Translations under genes and position numbers: made by a program
The notes under the pieces: generated by a model
What the model was told of the DNA's origin: nothing
Databases searched by the model: none
What the model saw: only the letters and a program-made list of their open reading frames with translations
From: Streptomyces rubiginosohelvolus
Lineage (GTDB): Bacteria; Actinomycetota; Actinomycetes; Streptomycetales; Streptomycetaceae
DNA: 64,000 nucleotides
Assembly (NCBI RefSeq): GCF_014649875.1
Contig: NZ_BMTW01000007.1
Coordinates: forward strand, 80,818 to 144,817
Direction: 5' to 3'
Shown here: positions 28,660 to 37,044 of the stretch, piece by piece
Numbering within the stretch: the stretch's first letter is position 1
Layout of the letters: the number at the start of each line of letters is the position of its first letter

Positions 28660-29766
28660 CTAGAGCGCGAGCAGCTCCTTGGTCGTCATGGTGAGTAGCT
28701 CGGGTCCGCCGTCCGCCTCGGGGCGCACGACGAGCGTGTCATCGATCCGGACACCGCCCCGGCCCGGGAGGTGGACCCCCGGTCCGACGGTGACCGGCAC
28801 ACAAGCGTCCAGTTTACCCATGGCTGTCGGTGCCAGTTGCGGGTCCTCCTCGATTTCGAGCCCCACACCGTGCCCGGTCACCGGCTGGAGGCCCTCTCCA
28901 TGCCCTGCGGACTCCAGCGGATGCCGGGCCGCACGGTCCACGTCCCGGTAGGCGGCACCGGGCGCCAGGGCCTCCCTGCCTGCCCGCTGAGCGGCGAAAA
29001 CAAGGTCGTACAGCTCGATCTGCCACTCGGCGGGGGCGGTGCCGATGACGAACGTACGGCCGATCTCGCAGCGGTAGCCGTGGTAGCTCGCGCCGAGGCG
29101 GACGGAGAGGAAATCTCCCTCCTCCACCCTGCGGTCCGAGGGCCGGTGGCGTCCCTGGCCGGAGTTGGGTCCGGTGGCCACGGAGGTGACGAAGGCGGGG
29201 CCGTCCGCGCCGTGGTCGACGAGGCGGCGCTCCAGTTCCAGGGCGAGGTGGCGTTCGGTGCGGCCGACGAGGATCGATTCGAGGAGCTCTCCGAGGGCCT
29301 GGTCGGTGATCTCGGCGGCGATCCGGAGGCAGCCGATCTCCTCCTCGTCCTTGACGATCCGCTGCTGTTCCACGGTGAAGCCCAGATCGGCCAGGGCCAG
29401 GCGCGGGGCGGACTTCCCCATGGCCCGGTGCCGGGCCACGGTCAGATCGTGTTCCTCGACGGCGAGCGACTCCGCCCCCGACTCGGCGGCGAGACCGGCG
29501 GCGGCGACCACCGGGTCCTCGTCCGGGGCGGGCAGGAGGTCGATCCGCAGGGCCTCGTCGGGCCGCCCGTGGGCGCCTTCGCCGGCCGGGGCGCGGGGGC
29601 AGAGCAGAACGTCCTCGCCGGGGCCGAGCAGCAGCACGGCGCCGGGGGGCGCTCCGCCCGCGAGATAGCGGACGTTGGCGGGGCGGGAGACCAGGGCGGC
29701 CGCGGAACCCGCGGCGGCGCACCGGTCGCGGAGCAGCCCGCGTCGGACGGCGTGCACCTCAGACAT
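28660..29766 (-). CDS. M24 (Xaa-Pro peptidase-like) protein with lost metal ligands
   Basis: A 368-residue protein with the two-domain aminopeptidase P/prolidase layout: N-terminal creatinase-like domain (about 1-130) and pita-bread domain (about 140-368). It would usually be annotated as Xaa-Pro aminopeptidase, but most metal ligands are changed. The first Asp position reads VRLGA instead of VDxGA, the second Asp is Glu in CEIGRTF, the TVEPG glutamate is Gly in TVGPG, and the last ligand is Asp in GVRIDDT. Only the histidine in TGHGVGLE is standard. It is probably not a normal metallopeptidase and may bind proline peptides or another ligand. The ATG giving MSEVHAVRR starts it; it lies directly upstream of efp. 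Confidence 0.85.
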   Translation of the reverse strand: MSEVHAVRRGLLRDRCAAAGSAAALVSRPANVRYLAGGAPPGAVLLLGPGEDVLLCPRAPAGEGAHGRPDEALRIDLLPAPDEDPVVAAAGLAAESGAESLAVEEHDLTVARHRAMGKSAPRLALADLGFTVEQQRIVKDEEEIGCLRIAAEITDQALGELLESILVGRTERHLALELERRLVDHGADGPAFVTSVATGPNSGQGRHRPSDRRVEEGDFLSVRLGASYHGYRCEIGRTFVIGTAPAEWQIELYDLVFAAQRAGREALAPGAAYRDVDRAARHPLESAGHGEGLQPVTGHGVGLEIEEDPQLAPTAMGKLDACVPVTVGPGVHLPGRGGVRIDDTLVVRPEADGGPELLTMTTKELLAL

Positions 29767-29830
29767 GGTTCGAGCGTACGAGCGGGTGCGGTGGCCCGCC
29801 CGGCCAGCGCACCCACCCGGGGGCCCGTCG

Positions 29831-30772
29831 CTACCAGGCGGGCGGACTCGCGATGGAACGGGCCAGCACGTCGTCCAGGACGCGGGCGGTGGTCTCGACG
29901 TCGTACGTGGAGTTGTCGATGATCGGGAGACCGGATCCGTACCAGCCGGCCATCCGGCCGTGGATCCGGGCGACCTCCTCGTCGGAGAGCCGACGGTTGC
30001 CGCTGCGCGCCGCGTTGCGCTCCAGGACGATCTCCAGGCCGGGCAGCAGGACCACGGGCAGCAGGCCGGGGCCCACATGGCGCTTCCAGCCGCCGAGGCC
30101 GACGACCGGGCGGTCGGGGAAGACGGCGTCGTCGAGGATGCAGGAGATGCCGTTGGCGAGGAAGTTGCGGGCGGCGAAGCCGCAGGTGCGGCGGGCCAGC
30201 CGGTACTGGGCCTCGGAGTGGTCGTTCCAGCCGGCCTGCGGGTCGGCGAAGCCGGAGCGGACCCATTCGCGGACGTCGTCGAGGGAGACATGGGCGGTGG
30301 GCACCCGGCGGCGGGCCGCCCAGAGCTTGGCGACGGTGGTCTTGCCCGCGCCGGCCGGGCCGATGAGCAGCACGGCGAGCGTCGCGCCGCCGGTGCCGGG
30401 CTCGGCGGGGGGTGCGGGCAGCGGAACGGGGCCGCCCGGGGGCAGCTGGACGTGTCCGGTGTGTCCGACGGCCTCCCTGGCGGGGGGCGTGGGGCCGGTG
30501 CCGCTCCAGCCGGGGCCCGGGACCTGGCCGGGTGCGGGCGAAGGCTGAGCGTGTCCGGGGGTGGGAGGAGCCTGGCCGGGAGCCGGCGGGGGTGGGCCCT
30601 GGCCCGGCGGCGGGGGCGCGGGCTGTGCCTGCCCGGGGCCCGGGGGCGGCGGGGATATCGGGGGCGGGCCGGGGTGGCCGGGGTGGCCGGGCTGCTGGGC
30701 CTGGTAAGGCCGGCCGACGTGCCCGCTACCGGGTCCGTGGGGCGGCAGCGGGGCCCCCACTGCGTGCTGCAT
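29831..30772 (-). CDS. Proline-rich P-loop kinase-like protein
   Basis: A 313-residue protein. The first 125 residues are low-complexity Pro/Gly/Gln (several runs of four prolines). The rest is a P-loop domain with Walker A GPAGAGKTT at 138-146, a later SLDDVREWVRSG segment and CILDDAVF, resembling small AAA or zeta-toxin/nucleoside-kinase-type NTPases such as those acting on nucleotides or RNA. The substrate is unknown. It is the first gene of the unit that continues with the M24-like protein, efp and nusB; translation of its polyproline N-terminus should depend on EF-P (inference). The ATG has GGAG nine nt upstream. Confidence 0.8.
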   Translation of the reverse strand: MQHAVGAPLPPHGPGSGHVGRPYQAQQPGHPGHPGPPPISPPPPGPGQAQPAPPPPGQGPPPPAPGQAPPTPGHAQPSPAPGQVPGPGWSGTGPTPPAREAVGHTGHVQLPPGGPVPLPAPPAEPGTGGATLAVLLIGPAGAGKTTVAKLWAARRRVPTAHVSLDDVREWVRSGFADPQAGWNDHSEAQYRLARRTCGFAARNFLANGISCILDDAVFPDRPVVGLGGWKRHVGPGLLPVVLLPGLEIVLERNAARSGNRRLSDEEVARIHGRMAGWYGSGLPIIDNSTYDVETTARVLDDVLARSIASPPAW

Positions 30773-30823
30773 CCGGTGCCACTCCGTCTCGTCACTGCAA
30801 CTGGCGCTGCTGGGAGGGCTACC

Positions 30824-30867
30824 GTACCTTCCCGGGCCGTCTCGGGGTGAACGGCCCGGGAGGGTAC
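30824..30867 (-). terminator. Terminator of the aroC-aroKB-aroQ unit
   Basis: A 17-bp stem with one G-U pair (GTACCTTCCCGGGCCGT with ACGGCCCGGGAGGGTAC) and a 10-nt loop lies about 47 nt after the aroQ stop. It separates the shikimate genes from the P-loop/efp unit. Confidence 0.9.
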
Positions 30868-30913
30868 GAAGTGCCCGTCGGCCGCGCGGCGGGCGGACGG
30901 GAACCGCGGGGTG

Positions 30914-31354
30914 TCAGTCCGTCAGTTCGTCGGCCAGGGCGCGCAGGGCGAGCCGGTAGGAGCCGATGCCGAACCCGGCCACCGTGCCCGTGGCCACCGC
31001 CGCGACCACGGAGGTGTGCCGGAACTCCTCGCGGGTGTACGGGTTGGAGATGTGCACCTCGATCAGCGGGGCGGTGCGCTGGGCGGCCGCGTCCCGCATG
31101 CCGTACGAGTAGTGCGTGAAGGCGCCCGGGTTGAGAACGACCGGGATGGAGCCGTCCGCCGCCTCGTGGAGCCAGCGGATCAGCTCGCCCTCGTCGTTGG
31201 TCTCCCGTACGTCGACGTCGAAGCCGAGCTCCTTGCCGAGCGCGGTGCAGGTCTCGACGAGTCCGGCGTAGGAGGTGGCCCCGTAGACGTCGGGCTCGCG
31301 CGAGCCGAGCCGGCCGAGGTTGGGGCCGTTGAGGACGAGGACCCTGCGGGTCAC
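30914..31354 (-). CDS. aroQ: 3-Dehydroquinate dehydratase, type II
   Basis: Third step of the shikimate pathway, dehydrating 3-dehydroquinate. Type II active-site residues are visible: Arg19, Tyr24 in the flexible lid (SREPDVYG), Asn75, His81, His101 (EVHISNP) and Arg112. The 146-residue chain forms a dodecamer in the family. The GTG overlaps the aroB stop by 4 nt. Confidence 0.96.
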   Translation of the reverse strand: MTRRVLVLNGPNLGRLGSREPDVYGATSYAGLVETCTALGKELGFDVDVRETNDEGELIRWLHEAADGSIPVVLNPGAFTHYSYGMRDAAAQRTAPLIEVHISNPYTREEFRHTSVVAAVATGTVAGFGIGSYRLALRALADELTD

Positions 31355-32988
31355 GCGGAGACCTCCCCGTAGGCGGCGAGCAGCACGGCCGGGTCGGGGC
31401 CCTCCAGGACGGTGGGCTTGCCGATGCCGTCGAGGACGATGAAGCGCAGCAGGTCGCCGCGCGACTTCTTGTCGACCTTCATGTTCTCCAGCAGCTTGGG
31501 CCACTGGTCGCCGCGGTAGGTGAGCGGCAGGCCCACCGACTCCAGGATCGTGCGGTGCCGGTCGGCGGTGGCGTCGTCGAGGCGTCCGGCGAGCCGGCCC
31601 AGCTCGGCGGCGAAGACCATGCCGATGGAGACGGCGGCACCGTGGCGCCACTTGTAGCGCTCGTTCTTCTCGATCGCGTGACCCAGCGTGTGGCCGTAGT
31701 TGAGGATCTCGCGGAGTCCGGACTCCTTGAGGTCGCTGGAGACGACCTCGGCCTTGACCCGGATGGAGCGCTCGATCAGCTCGGCGGTGTGCGGCCCGGA
31801 GGGCGTACGGGCACCCTCGGGGTCGGCCTCGACCAGGTCGAGGATGACGGGGTCGGCGATGAACCCGGCCTTGATGATCTCGGCCATGCCGGAGACGTAG
31901 TCGTGCACCGGCAGCGATGCCAGGGCGGCGAGGTCGCAGAGGACCCCGGCGGGCGGGTGGAAGGCGCCCACGAGGTTCTTGCCCTCGGCGGTGTTGATGC
32001 CGGTCTTGCCGCCGACGGCCGCGTCGACCATGCCGAGCACGGTGGTGGGGACGGCGATCCAGCGGACCCCGCGCAGCCAGCTGGCGGCGACGAATCCGGC
32101 GACGTCCGTGGTGGCGCCGCCGCCGATGCCGACGATGACGTCGGTGCGGGTGAAGCCGGTCTGGCCGAGCGCCTTCCAGCAGTAGGCGGCGACCTCGACG
32201 GTCTTGGCCTCCTCCGCGTTGGGCAGCTGGATCGCGATGGCCTCGTACCCCTGGGCGGCGAGGTCCTCACGGACCGCCTCACCGGTCTCGGCGAGCGCCT
32301 CGGGGTGCAGGACGGCGACCCGCTTCGCGCGGTCGCCGATGAGCTGGGGCAGCTCGCCGAGGAGCTGGTGGCCGACGAGGACCTCGTACGGGTCGGAGCC
32401 CGCGGAGCCTGCGACCTGGATGCGGGTGGGGCCCTGCTGCGTCATGCCGGTGTTCTCCACGCCGGGGGCGGCTGGGCCCTCCGGCAGTTCCAGTGCGTCG
32501 ATGATCGCCTGGGCGACCTCTTCGGGGGTGTTCTCGTCGGTCGCGACGACGGTACGGGCGACCTCTTCGTACAGGTGGCGGCGGGCGTCCATCAGCTCGC
32601 GCCACTGCCGGCGCGGGTTGACCGCGAGCAGAGGACGTGCGGCGCCGAGCCCGACGCGGCGGACGGCCTCGTCCACGTCCATGGAGAGGTAGACGACCGG
32701 CCGGCCGGCCAGCAGCTCCCTGGTCGCCCCGTCCAGGACGGCTCCGCCACCGAGGGAGAGGACGCCCGGGTGCCCGGCGACGGCCGCGGCGACGGCCCGG
32801 CGCTCCAGGGCGCGGAAGTGCTCCTCGCCCTCGTCGTAGAAGATCTCCGCGATCGGCTTGCCGGCCTCGGCGACCACGTCCGCGTCGGTGTCCCGGTAGG
32901 TGGTGCCGAGCCGGGCGGCGAGCAGTTCGCCGACGGTGGACTTGCCGACGCCCATCGGGCCGACGAGGACGACCAGGGGGCCGCTCAT
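31351..32988 (-). CDS. aroKB: Fused shikimate kinase / 3-dehydroquinate synthase
   Basis: One uninterrupted 545-codon frame holds both enzymes. Residues 1-170 are shikimate kinase: P-loop GPMGVGKST (10-18), DTDAD (33-37) and GGGAVL near 80. Residues about 188-545 are dehydroquinate synthase: NAD loop GIGGGATTDVAGF, then GMAEIIKAG, NYGHTLGHAIE and RHGAA with the zinc ligands. No stop codon separates them; the linker is ELPEGPAAPGVENTG. An internal ATG at codon 182 (GMTQQGP; start at 32445) has GGAG nine nt upstream and would give a normal 364-residue AroB, so both a fusion and a free AroB may be made. The ATG start overlaps the aroC stop. Confidence 0.9.
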   Translation of the reverse strand: MSGPLVVLVGPMGVGKSTVGELLAARLGTTYRDTDADVVAEAGKPIAEIFYDEGEEHFRALERRAVAAAVAGHPGVLSLGGGAVLDGATRELLAGRPVVYLSMDVDEAVRRVGLGAARPLLAVNPRRQWRELMDARRHLYEEVARTVVATDENTPEEVAQAIIDALELPEGPAAPGVENTGMTQQGPTRIQVAGSAGSDPYEVLVGHQLLGELPQLIGDRAKRVAVLHPEALAETGEAVREDLAAQGYEAIAIQLPNAEEAKTVEVAAYCWKALGQTGFTRTDVIVGIGGGATTDVAGFVAASWLRGVRWIAVPTTVLGMVDAAVGGKTGINTAEGKNLVGAFHPPAGVLCDLAALASLPVHDYVSGMAEIIKAGFIADPVILDLVEADPEGARTPSGPHTAELIERSIRVKAEVVSSDLKESGLREILNYGHTLGHAIEKNERYKWRHGAAVSIGMVFAAELGRLAGRLDDATADRHRTILESVGLPLTYRGDQWPKLLENMKVDKKSRGDLLRFIVLDGIGKPTVLEGPDPAVLLAAYGEVSA

Positions 32989-34169
32989 CGGATCTGGAGG
33001 TGGTCGAGGTACGACTGGACGTTGCGACGGGTCTCGGCCACGCTGTCGCCGCCGAACTTCTCCGCGACCGCGTCGGCCAGGACCAGGGCGACCATCGCCT
33101 CCGCGACGATGCCCGCCGCCGGGACGGCGCAGACGTCGGAGCGCTGGTGGTGGGCCTTGGTGGCCTCGCCGGTGGTGACGTCCACCGTGGCCAGGGCGCG
33201 CGGCACGGTCGCGATGGGCTTCATCGCGGCGCGGACGCGCAGCAGCTCACCGGTGGTGAGCCCGCCCTCGGTGCCGCCGGAGCGGCCGGAGGTACGCCGG
33301 ATGCCCTCGTCGGTGGCGACGATCTCGTCGTGCGCCTTCGAGCCGGGGACCCGGGCCAGCTCGAAGCCGTCGCCGACCTCGACGCCCTTGATGGCCTGGA
33401 TGCCCATGAGCGCGGCGGCGAGCCGGGCGTCCAGGCGGCGGTCCCAGTGGACGTGCGAGCCGAGCCCGACGGGCACGCCGTACGCCAGCACCTCGACGAC
33501 CCCGCCGAGGGTGTCGCCGTCCTTGTGGGCCTGGTCGATCTCGGCCACCATCGCCTTGGACGCGTCGGCGTCCAGGCAGCGGACCGGGTCGGCGTCCAGC
33601 TTCTCCACGTCGCCGGGGACCGGGACGACGCCGTACGGCGCCTTGGCCGCGGCCAGCTCGACGACGTGGCTGACGATCTCGATGCCCGCGGTCTCCTTGA
33701 GGTAGGAGCGGGCGACGGTCCCGAGGGCGACGCGGGCGGCGGTCTCCCGGGCGCTGGCGCGCTCCAGGACCGGCCGGGCCTCGTCGAAGCCGTACTTCTG
33801 CATGCCCGCGAGGTCGGCGTGGCCGGGCCGGGGGCGGGTCAGCGGGGCGTTACGGGCGAGCTGGGCCAGCTCCTCGGGGTCGACCGGGTCGGCCGACATG
33901 ACCTGCTCCCACTTGGGCCACTCGGTGTTGCCGACCATGACGGCGACCGGGGAGCCCATGGTGAGCCCGTGGCGTACGCCGCCGAGGAAGGTGACCTCGT
34001 CCTTCTCGAACTTCATCCGCGCGCCGCGGCCGTAGCCGAGCCGTCGCCGGGCCAGCGCCTCCGCGACCATCTCCGTGGTGATCGGGACACCGGCGGGAAG
34101 ACCCTCCAGCGTCGCCACCAGTGCGGGTCCGTGCGACTCCCCCGCGGTCAGCCAGCGCAACCTGCTCAA
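32985..34169 (-). CDS. aroC: Chorismate synthase
   Basis: Last shikimate-pathway step: FMN-dependent conversion of EPSP to chorismate. Signatures RPGHADLAGMQKYGF, ERASARETAARVALG and GGVVEVLA are intact over 394 residues. Start is TTG, giving MSRLRWLTAGESHG; GAGGAG lies six nt upstream and an ATG nearby is out of frame, so the rare start is well supported. It heads the aroC-aroKB-aroQ unit, with a terminator upstream after aroE. Confidence 0.96.
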   Translation of the reverse strand: MSRLRWLTAGESHGPALVATLEGLPAGVPITTEMVAEALARRRLGYGRGARMKFEKDEVTFLGGVRHGLTMGSPVAVMVGNTEWPKWEQVMSADPVDPEELAQLARNAPLTRPRPGHADLAGMQKYGFDEARPVLERASARETAARVALGTVARSYLKETAGIEIVSHVVELAAAKAPYGVVPVPGDVEKLDADPVRCLDADASKAMVAEIDQAHKDGDTLGGVVEVLAYGVPVGLGSHVHWDRRLDARLAAALMGIQAIKGVEVGDGFELARVPGSKAHDEIVATDEGIRRTSGRSGGTEGGLTTGELLRVRAAMKPIATVPRALATVDVTTGEATKAHHQRSDVCAVPAAGIVAEAMVALVLADAVAEKFGGDSVAETRRNVQSYLDHLQIR

Positions 34170-34268
34170 CGGTGCTCCTCATGCTCGCGCCTGAAATCCA
34201 ACGGCGCCACCGGGTGCGCGGCCCTGGCCCGCCACCCCCGATCCTCCCACGAACGGAGGCACGATCCG

Positions 34269-34297
34269 GTCGCCGGTCCAGCAGACGGACCGGCGAC
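34269..34297 (-). terminator. aroE terminator
   Basis: A perfect 11-bp stem (GTCGCCGGTCC and complement) with a 7-nt loop, 17 nt after the aroE stop. It separates the alaS-ruvX-mltG-aroE unit from aroC. Confidence 0.78.
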
Positions 34298-34313
34298 GGG
34301 CGTGGGCGGGCGA

Positions 34314-35141
34314 TCAGCGGGAGGCGAGCGCGGCTTCCCCGGCCTGCCGCATGGCGGCCAGCGGCGCCGGGATCCGGCCGGTCATCTGCTCGACCTGGAG
34401 CAGCGCCTGGTGCACGAGGAGGTCGAGCCCGCCGACGACCGCCCCGCCGTGGGCGGACCAGGCGGCGGCGAGCCGGGTGGGCCACGGCTCGTACAGCACG
34501 TCGAAGAGGATGCCCGGAGCCTCGGGCACGGAGCCGGTGACAGCGTCCGTCGCGCCCGCCGGGGTGGTGGCGATGACCAGGGGTGCGCTCAGTGCCGCCG
34601 CCGCGTCCGCCCAGTCGGCGGTGATGACGTCGACCCCGAGCCGCTCCCCCCAGCCGCGCATCTCGGCGGCCCGCTCGGGGCTGCGCACGTACGCCGTGAC
34701 CGGCCCGGCGCAGACCACGGCGAGCGCGGCCAGCGCGGAGGAGGCGGTGGCGCCGGCGCCGAGGACGGCGGCGGATTCCACCTTGTCGACGCCGCGTTCC
34801 CGCAGGGCGGCGACCATGCCGGGGATGTCGGTGTTGTCGCCGACCCGGCGGCCGTCCTCGGTGAACACGACCGTGTTGACGGCCTCCACGGAGGCGGCCG
34901 TCGCACTGACCTCGTCGAGCAGCGGGATGATCGCGCGCTTGAGCGGCATGGTCAGGGAGAGCCCCGCCCACGAGGCGTCAAGCCCCTCGACGAATCCGGG
35001 CAGCGCCGCCTCGTCGACCTCGAACCGGTCGTAGGACCAGTGTTCCAGGCCGAGTTCGGCGTAGGCGGCGCGGTGCAGGACCGGGGAGAGGGAGTGGGCG
35101 ATGGGCGAGCCGAGGACGGCGGCCCGGCGTGGCGCGCTCAC
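34314..35141 (-). CDS. aroE: Shikimate dehydrogenase
   Basis: NADP-dependent reduction of 3-dehydroshikimate. Catalytic Lys68 (LSLTMPLKRAIIP) and Asp105 (GDNTDIPG) are present, with the nucleotide loop LGAGATASSALAAL near 125. It is 275 residues long. The GTG overlaps the mltG stop by 4 nt, so it is translationally coupled to mltG rather than to the other aro genes. Confidence 0.94.
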   Translation of the reverse strand: MSAPRRAAVLGSPIAHSLSPVLHRAAYAELGLEHWSYDRFEVDEAALPGFVEGLDASWAGLSLTMPLKRAIIPLLDEVSATAASVEAVNTVVFTEDGRRVGDNTDIPGMVAALRERGVDKVESAAVLGAGATASSALAALAVVCAGPVTAYVRSPERAAEMRGWGERLGVDVITADWADAAAALSAPLVIATTPAGATDAVTGSVPEAPGILFDVLYEPWPTRLAAAWSAHGGAVVGGLDLLVHQALLQVEQMTGRIPAPLAAMRQAGEAALASR

Positions 35142-36946
35142 TGGCCGGCCTTCCCGTCCTCGTACTCCCGCCGGTTCTTCTCGTGCTCCTCGTTGGTCTC
35201 GGCGAAGACGGTCTTGTCCTCGTTGATCGAGACGAAGTAGTACCAGGGGCCCGGTGTGGGATTCATGGCCGAGTGCAGGGCGTCCGCACCCGGGTTGCTG
35301 ATGGGGCCGGACGGCAGACCGATGATCTTGTACGTGTTGTACGGGTCGTCGATCTTCCGCAGATCGTCGACGGCACCGATGTCCAGGGTGCTCTGGCCCT
35401 TGATGTAGTTGACCGTGGAGTCGAATTCCAGCCGCCCGACGGTCTCCATGTTGCCCGGCTTGAGCCGGTTGTAGACGACCCGCGCGACCTTGTCGAAGTC
35501 GTGCTTGTACTTGCCCTCGACCTGCACGAGGCTCGCGACGGTGATGAGCTCCCACGGAGTCTTCAGGCCGAGCTTCTTCGCGCTGCCTTCCAGGTCGAGC
35601 TTGCCGTACTCCTTGTTCGCCCGCGAGACCATCCGCTTCAGCGCGTCCTCGGGCTTGGACCCCTTGGCGACCGGATAGGCCGCCGGATAGAGGAATCCTT
35701 CCAGCGGGTCCTTCACATCCGGGTTGTCATCGGCCCAGTCGGGCAGTCCGAGACTCTCCGCCTTGGTCTTGGCGATGTCGGCCGTGGTGCCCTTCTTGAG
35801 CTTGAGCCGCGTGTCGATCATCTTGTAGACCGTCGTGTTACGGGTCCCCTCAGGGATCACGAACGCGTTCTGGCTCTTCGGATCGAGCATCAGTGTGACC
35901 GCGCTGGCCGCCGACATCTCCTTGTTCAGGAGATAGACACCGGCCTGGATCAGCTTGCCCTTGGGGTTGTCGTTCTGCGCCGCGACAAAGGCGTCGGACG
36001 ACTTGATGACCCCCTGCTTGCGCAGAATGTTCGCGATGTCGTACCCGAACGCGCCCTCGGGGATCTCGACCTCGACCTGCTCGCTGCTGCCCGACCCGGC
36101 GTAGTCGGCCGGGGCGCCGAACTGCTTCTTCCAGAAGGTGTAGCCGACGTAGCCGACCCCACCGAGGCCGCCGACCAGGACGACGGAGACCACCAGGCAG
36201 GCACAGCCGCTGCGGCTCTTCTTCTTGCCCTTGCCGCCCCGGCGCTCATTGCCACCACGGTCACGGCGCGAGGAGCGTGATCCGTCGTCGTCCGGGTCAT
36301 CGTCGTCGTCGCGCGGCTCACGGTCGGCCGGGTCGTCCGCACCGGTGAAGAAGGGGTGCGTCTCCTCCTGCGGCTGATCCGGATCCCAGTCCGTCGACGC
36401 CTGCTGGTGAGGCTGCTGTTGCTGAGGCTGCTGCTCGGGCGCGGCCTCGCGGCGCCCCGGGGGCTGCGGCGGAGGGTAGGCCTCCGGCGTGCCGTAGTAG
36501 TCCTGGCCCGTGTCGTAGCCGCCGGGGTGCTGCGCGTACGGGTCCTGGGGCTCGGCCCCGTACGGCATGGCGGCCTGCTGGCCGGTGTCCCAGCCGCCGT
36601 TGTACTGCGGCTGGGCACCGGGCTGCTGGGCGTACGGGTCCTGGGGCGTGCCGTACTGCTGGTGGTTCTGCTGCTGATGCTGGTGGTTCTGGTTCTGCTG
36701 CTGATGCTGGTGGTTCTGCTGCTGGCCGTACTGCTGATGCTGGTCGTACGGCTGCTGCTGGTGCCCCTGGTACTGCTGGTGGTTCGGGTGCTGCTGGGTG
36801 TACGGGTCCTGCGGATAGGACTGCTGCTGGTCGCCGTACTGGCCCTGGCCGTGGGCGGCCTGGCGGCCATCCCATCCCTGGTCCCCGTACAGGGGATCCT
36901 CGGGATGCCACGGTTCGGAGCCGGGGCCCCGGCCATACTCAGTCAT
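35138..36946 (-). CDS. mltG: Endolytic murein transglycosylase MltG with long Gln-rich cytoplasmic tail
   Basis: Cleaves nascent peptidoglycan outside the membrane and limits glycan length. The 602 residues comprise a 245-residue cytoplasmic region that is low-complexity (Gln/His/Tyr/Pro repeats at about 30-185, then an acidic and a basic stretch), one membrane helix (about 248-272) and the YceG domain (about 290-600). The motif VASLVQVEGK holds the conserved Glu477. Two copies of a 27-bp repeat lie in the Gln region. The tail is far longer than in E. coli MltG. Start ATG with AGGGGA close by. It is coupled to aroE downstream. Confidence 0.93.
   Translation of the reverse strand: MTEYGRGPGSEPWHPEDPLYGDQGWDGRQAAHGQGQYGDQQQSYPQDPYTQQHPNHQQYQGHQQQPYDQHQQYGQQQNHQHQQQNQNHQHQQQNHQQYGTPQDPYAQQPGAQPQYNGGWDTGQQAAMPYGAEPQDPYAQHPGGYDTGQDYYGTPEAYPPPQPPGRREAAPEQQPQQQQPHQQASTDWDPDQPQEETHPFFTGADDPADREPRDDDDDPDDDGSRSSRRDRGGNERRGGKGKKKSRSGCACLVVSVVLVGGLGGVGYVGYTFWKKQFGAPADYAGSGSSEQVEVEIPEGAFGYDIANILRKQGVIKSSDAFVAAQNDNPKGKLIQAGVYLLNKEMSAASAVTLMLDPKSQNAFVIPEGTRNTTVYKMIDTRLKLKKGTTADIAKTKAESLGLPDWADDNPDVKDPLEGFLYPAAYPVAKGSKPEDALKRMVSRANKEYGKLDLEGSAKKLGLKTPWELITVASLVQVEGKYKHDFDKVARVVYNRLKPGNMETVGRLEFDSTVNYIKGQSTLDIGAVDDLRKIDDPYNTYKIIGLPSGPISNPGADALHSAMNPTPGPWYYFVSINEDKTVFAETNEEHEKNRREYEDGKAGQ
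36664..36717. repeat. 27-bp perfect tandem duplication in mltG
   Basis: Two identical adjacent 27-bp units encode a nine-residue His/Gln/Asn unit (NHQHQQQNQ), with a further partial copy after them. They lie in a wider CTG-rich stretch and are likely to vary in number between strains by slippage. Confidence 0.9.
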
Positions 36947-37044
36947 CGATCCCCTAGAGCCGCGAGACGACGTTCCGTCTCTTCGCTTCGCTGTGCGGTT
37001 TATTCGAACACCGCCGCATCGCGCGGAACGTTACCGTATCGCGA

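Noticed and set aside
30540..30710. GC-rich repeats as a possible mobile or CRISPR-like array
   Set aside because: They encode the proline/glycine/glutamine-rich tail of the P-loop protein, with irregular spacing and no spacers.
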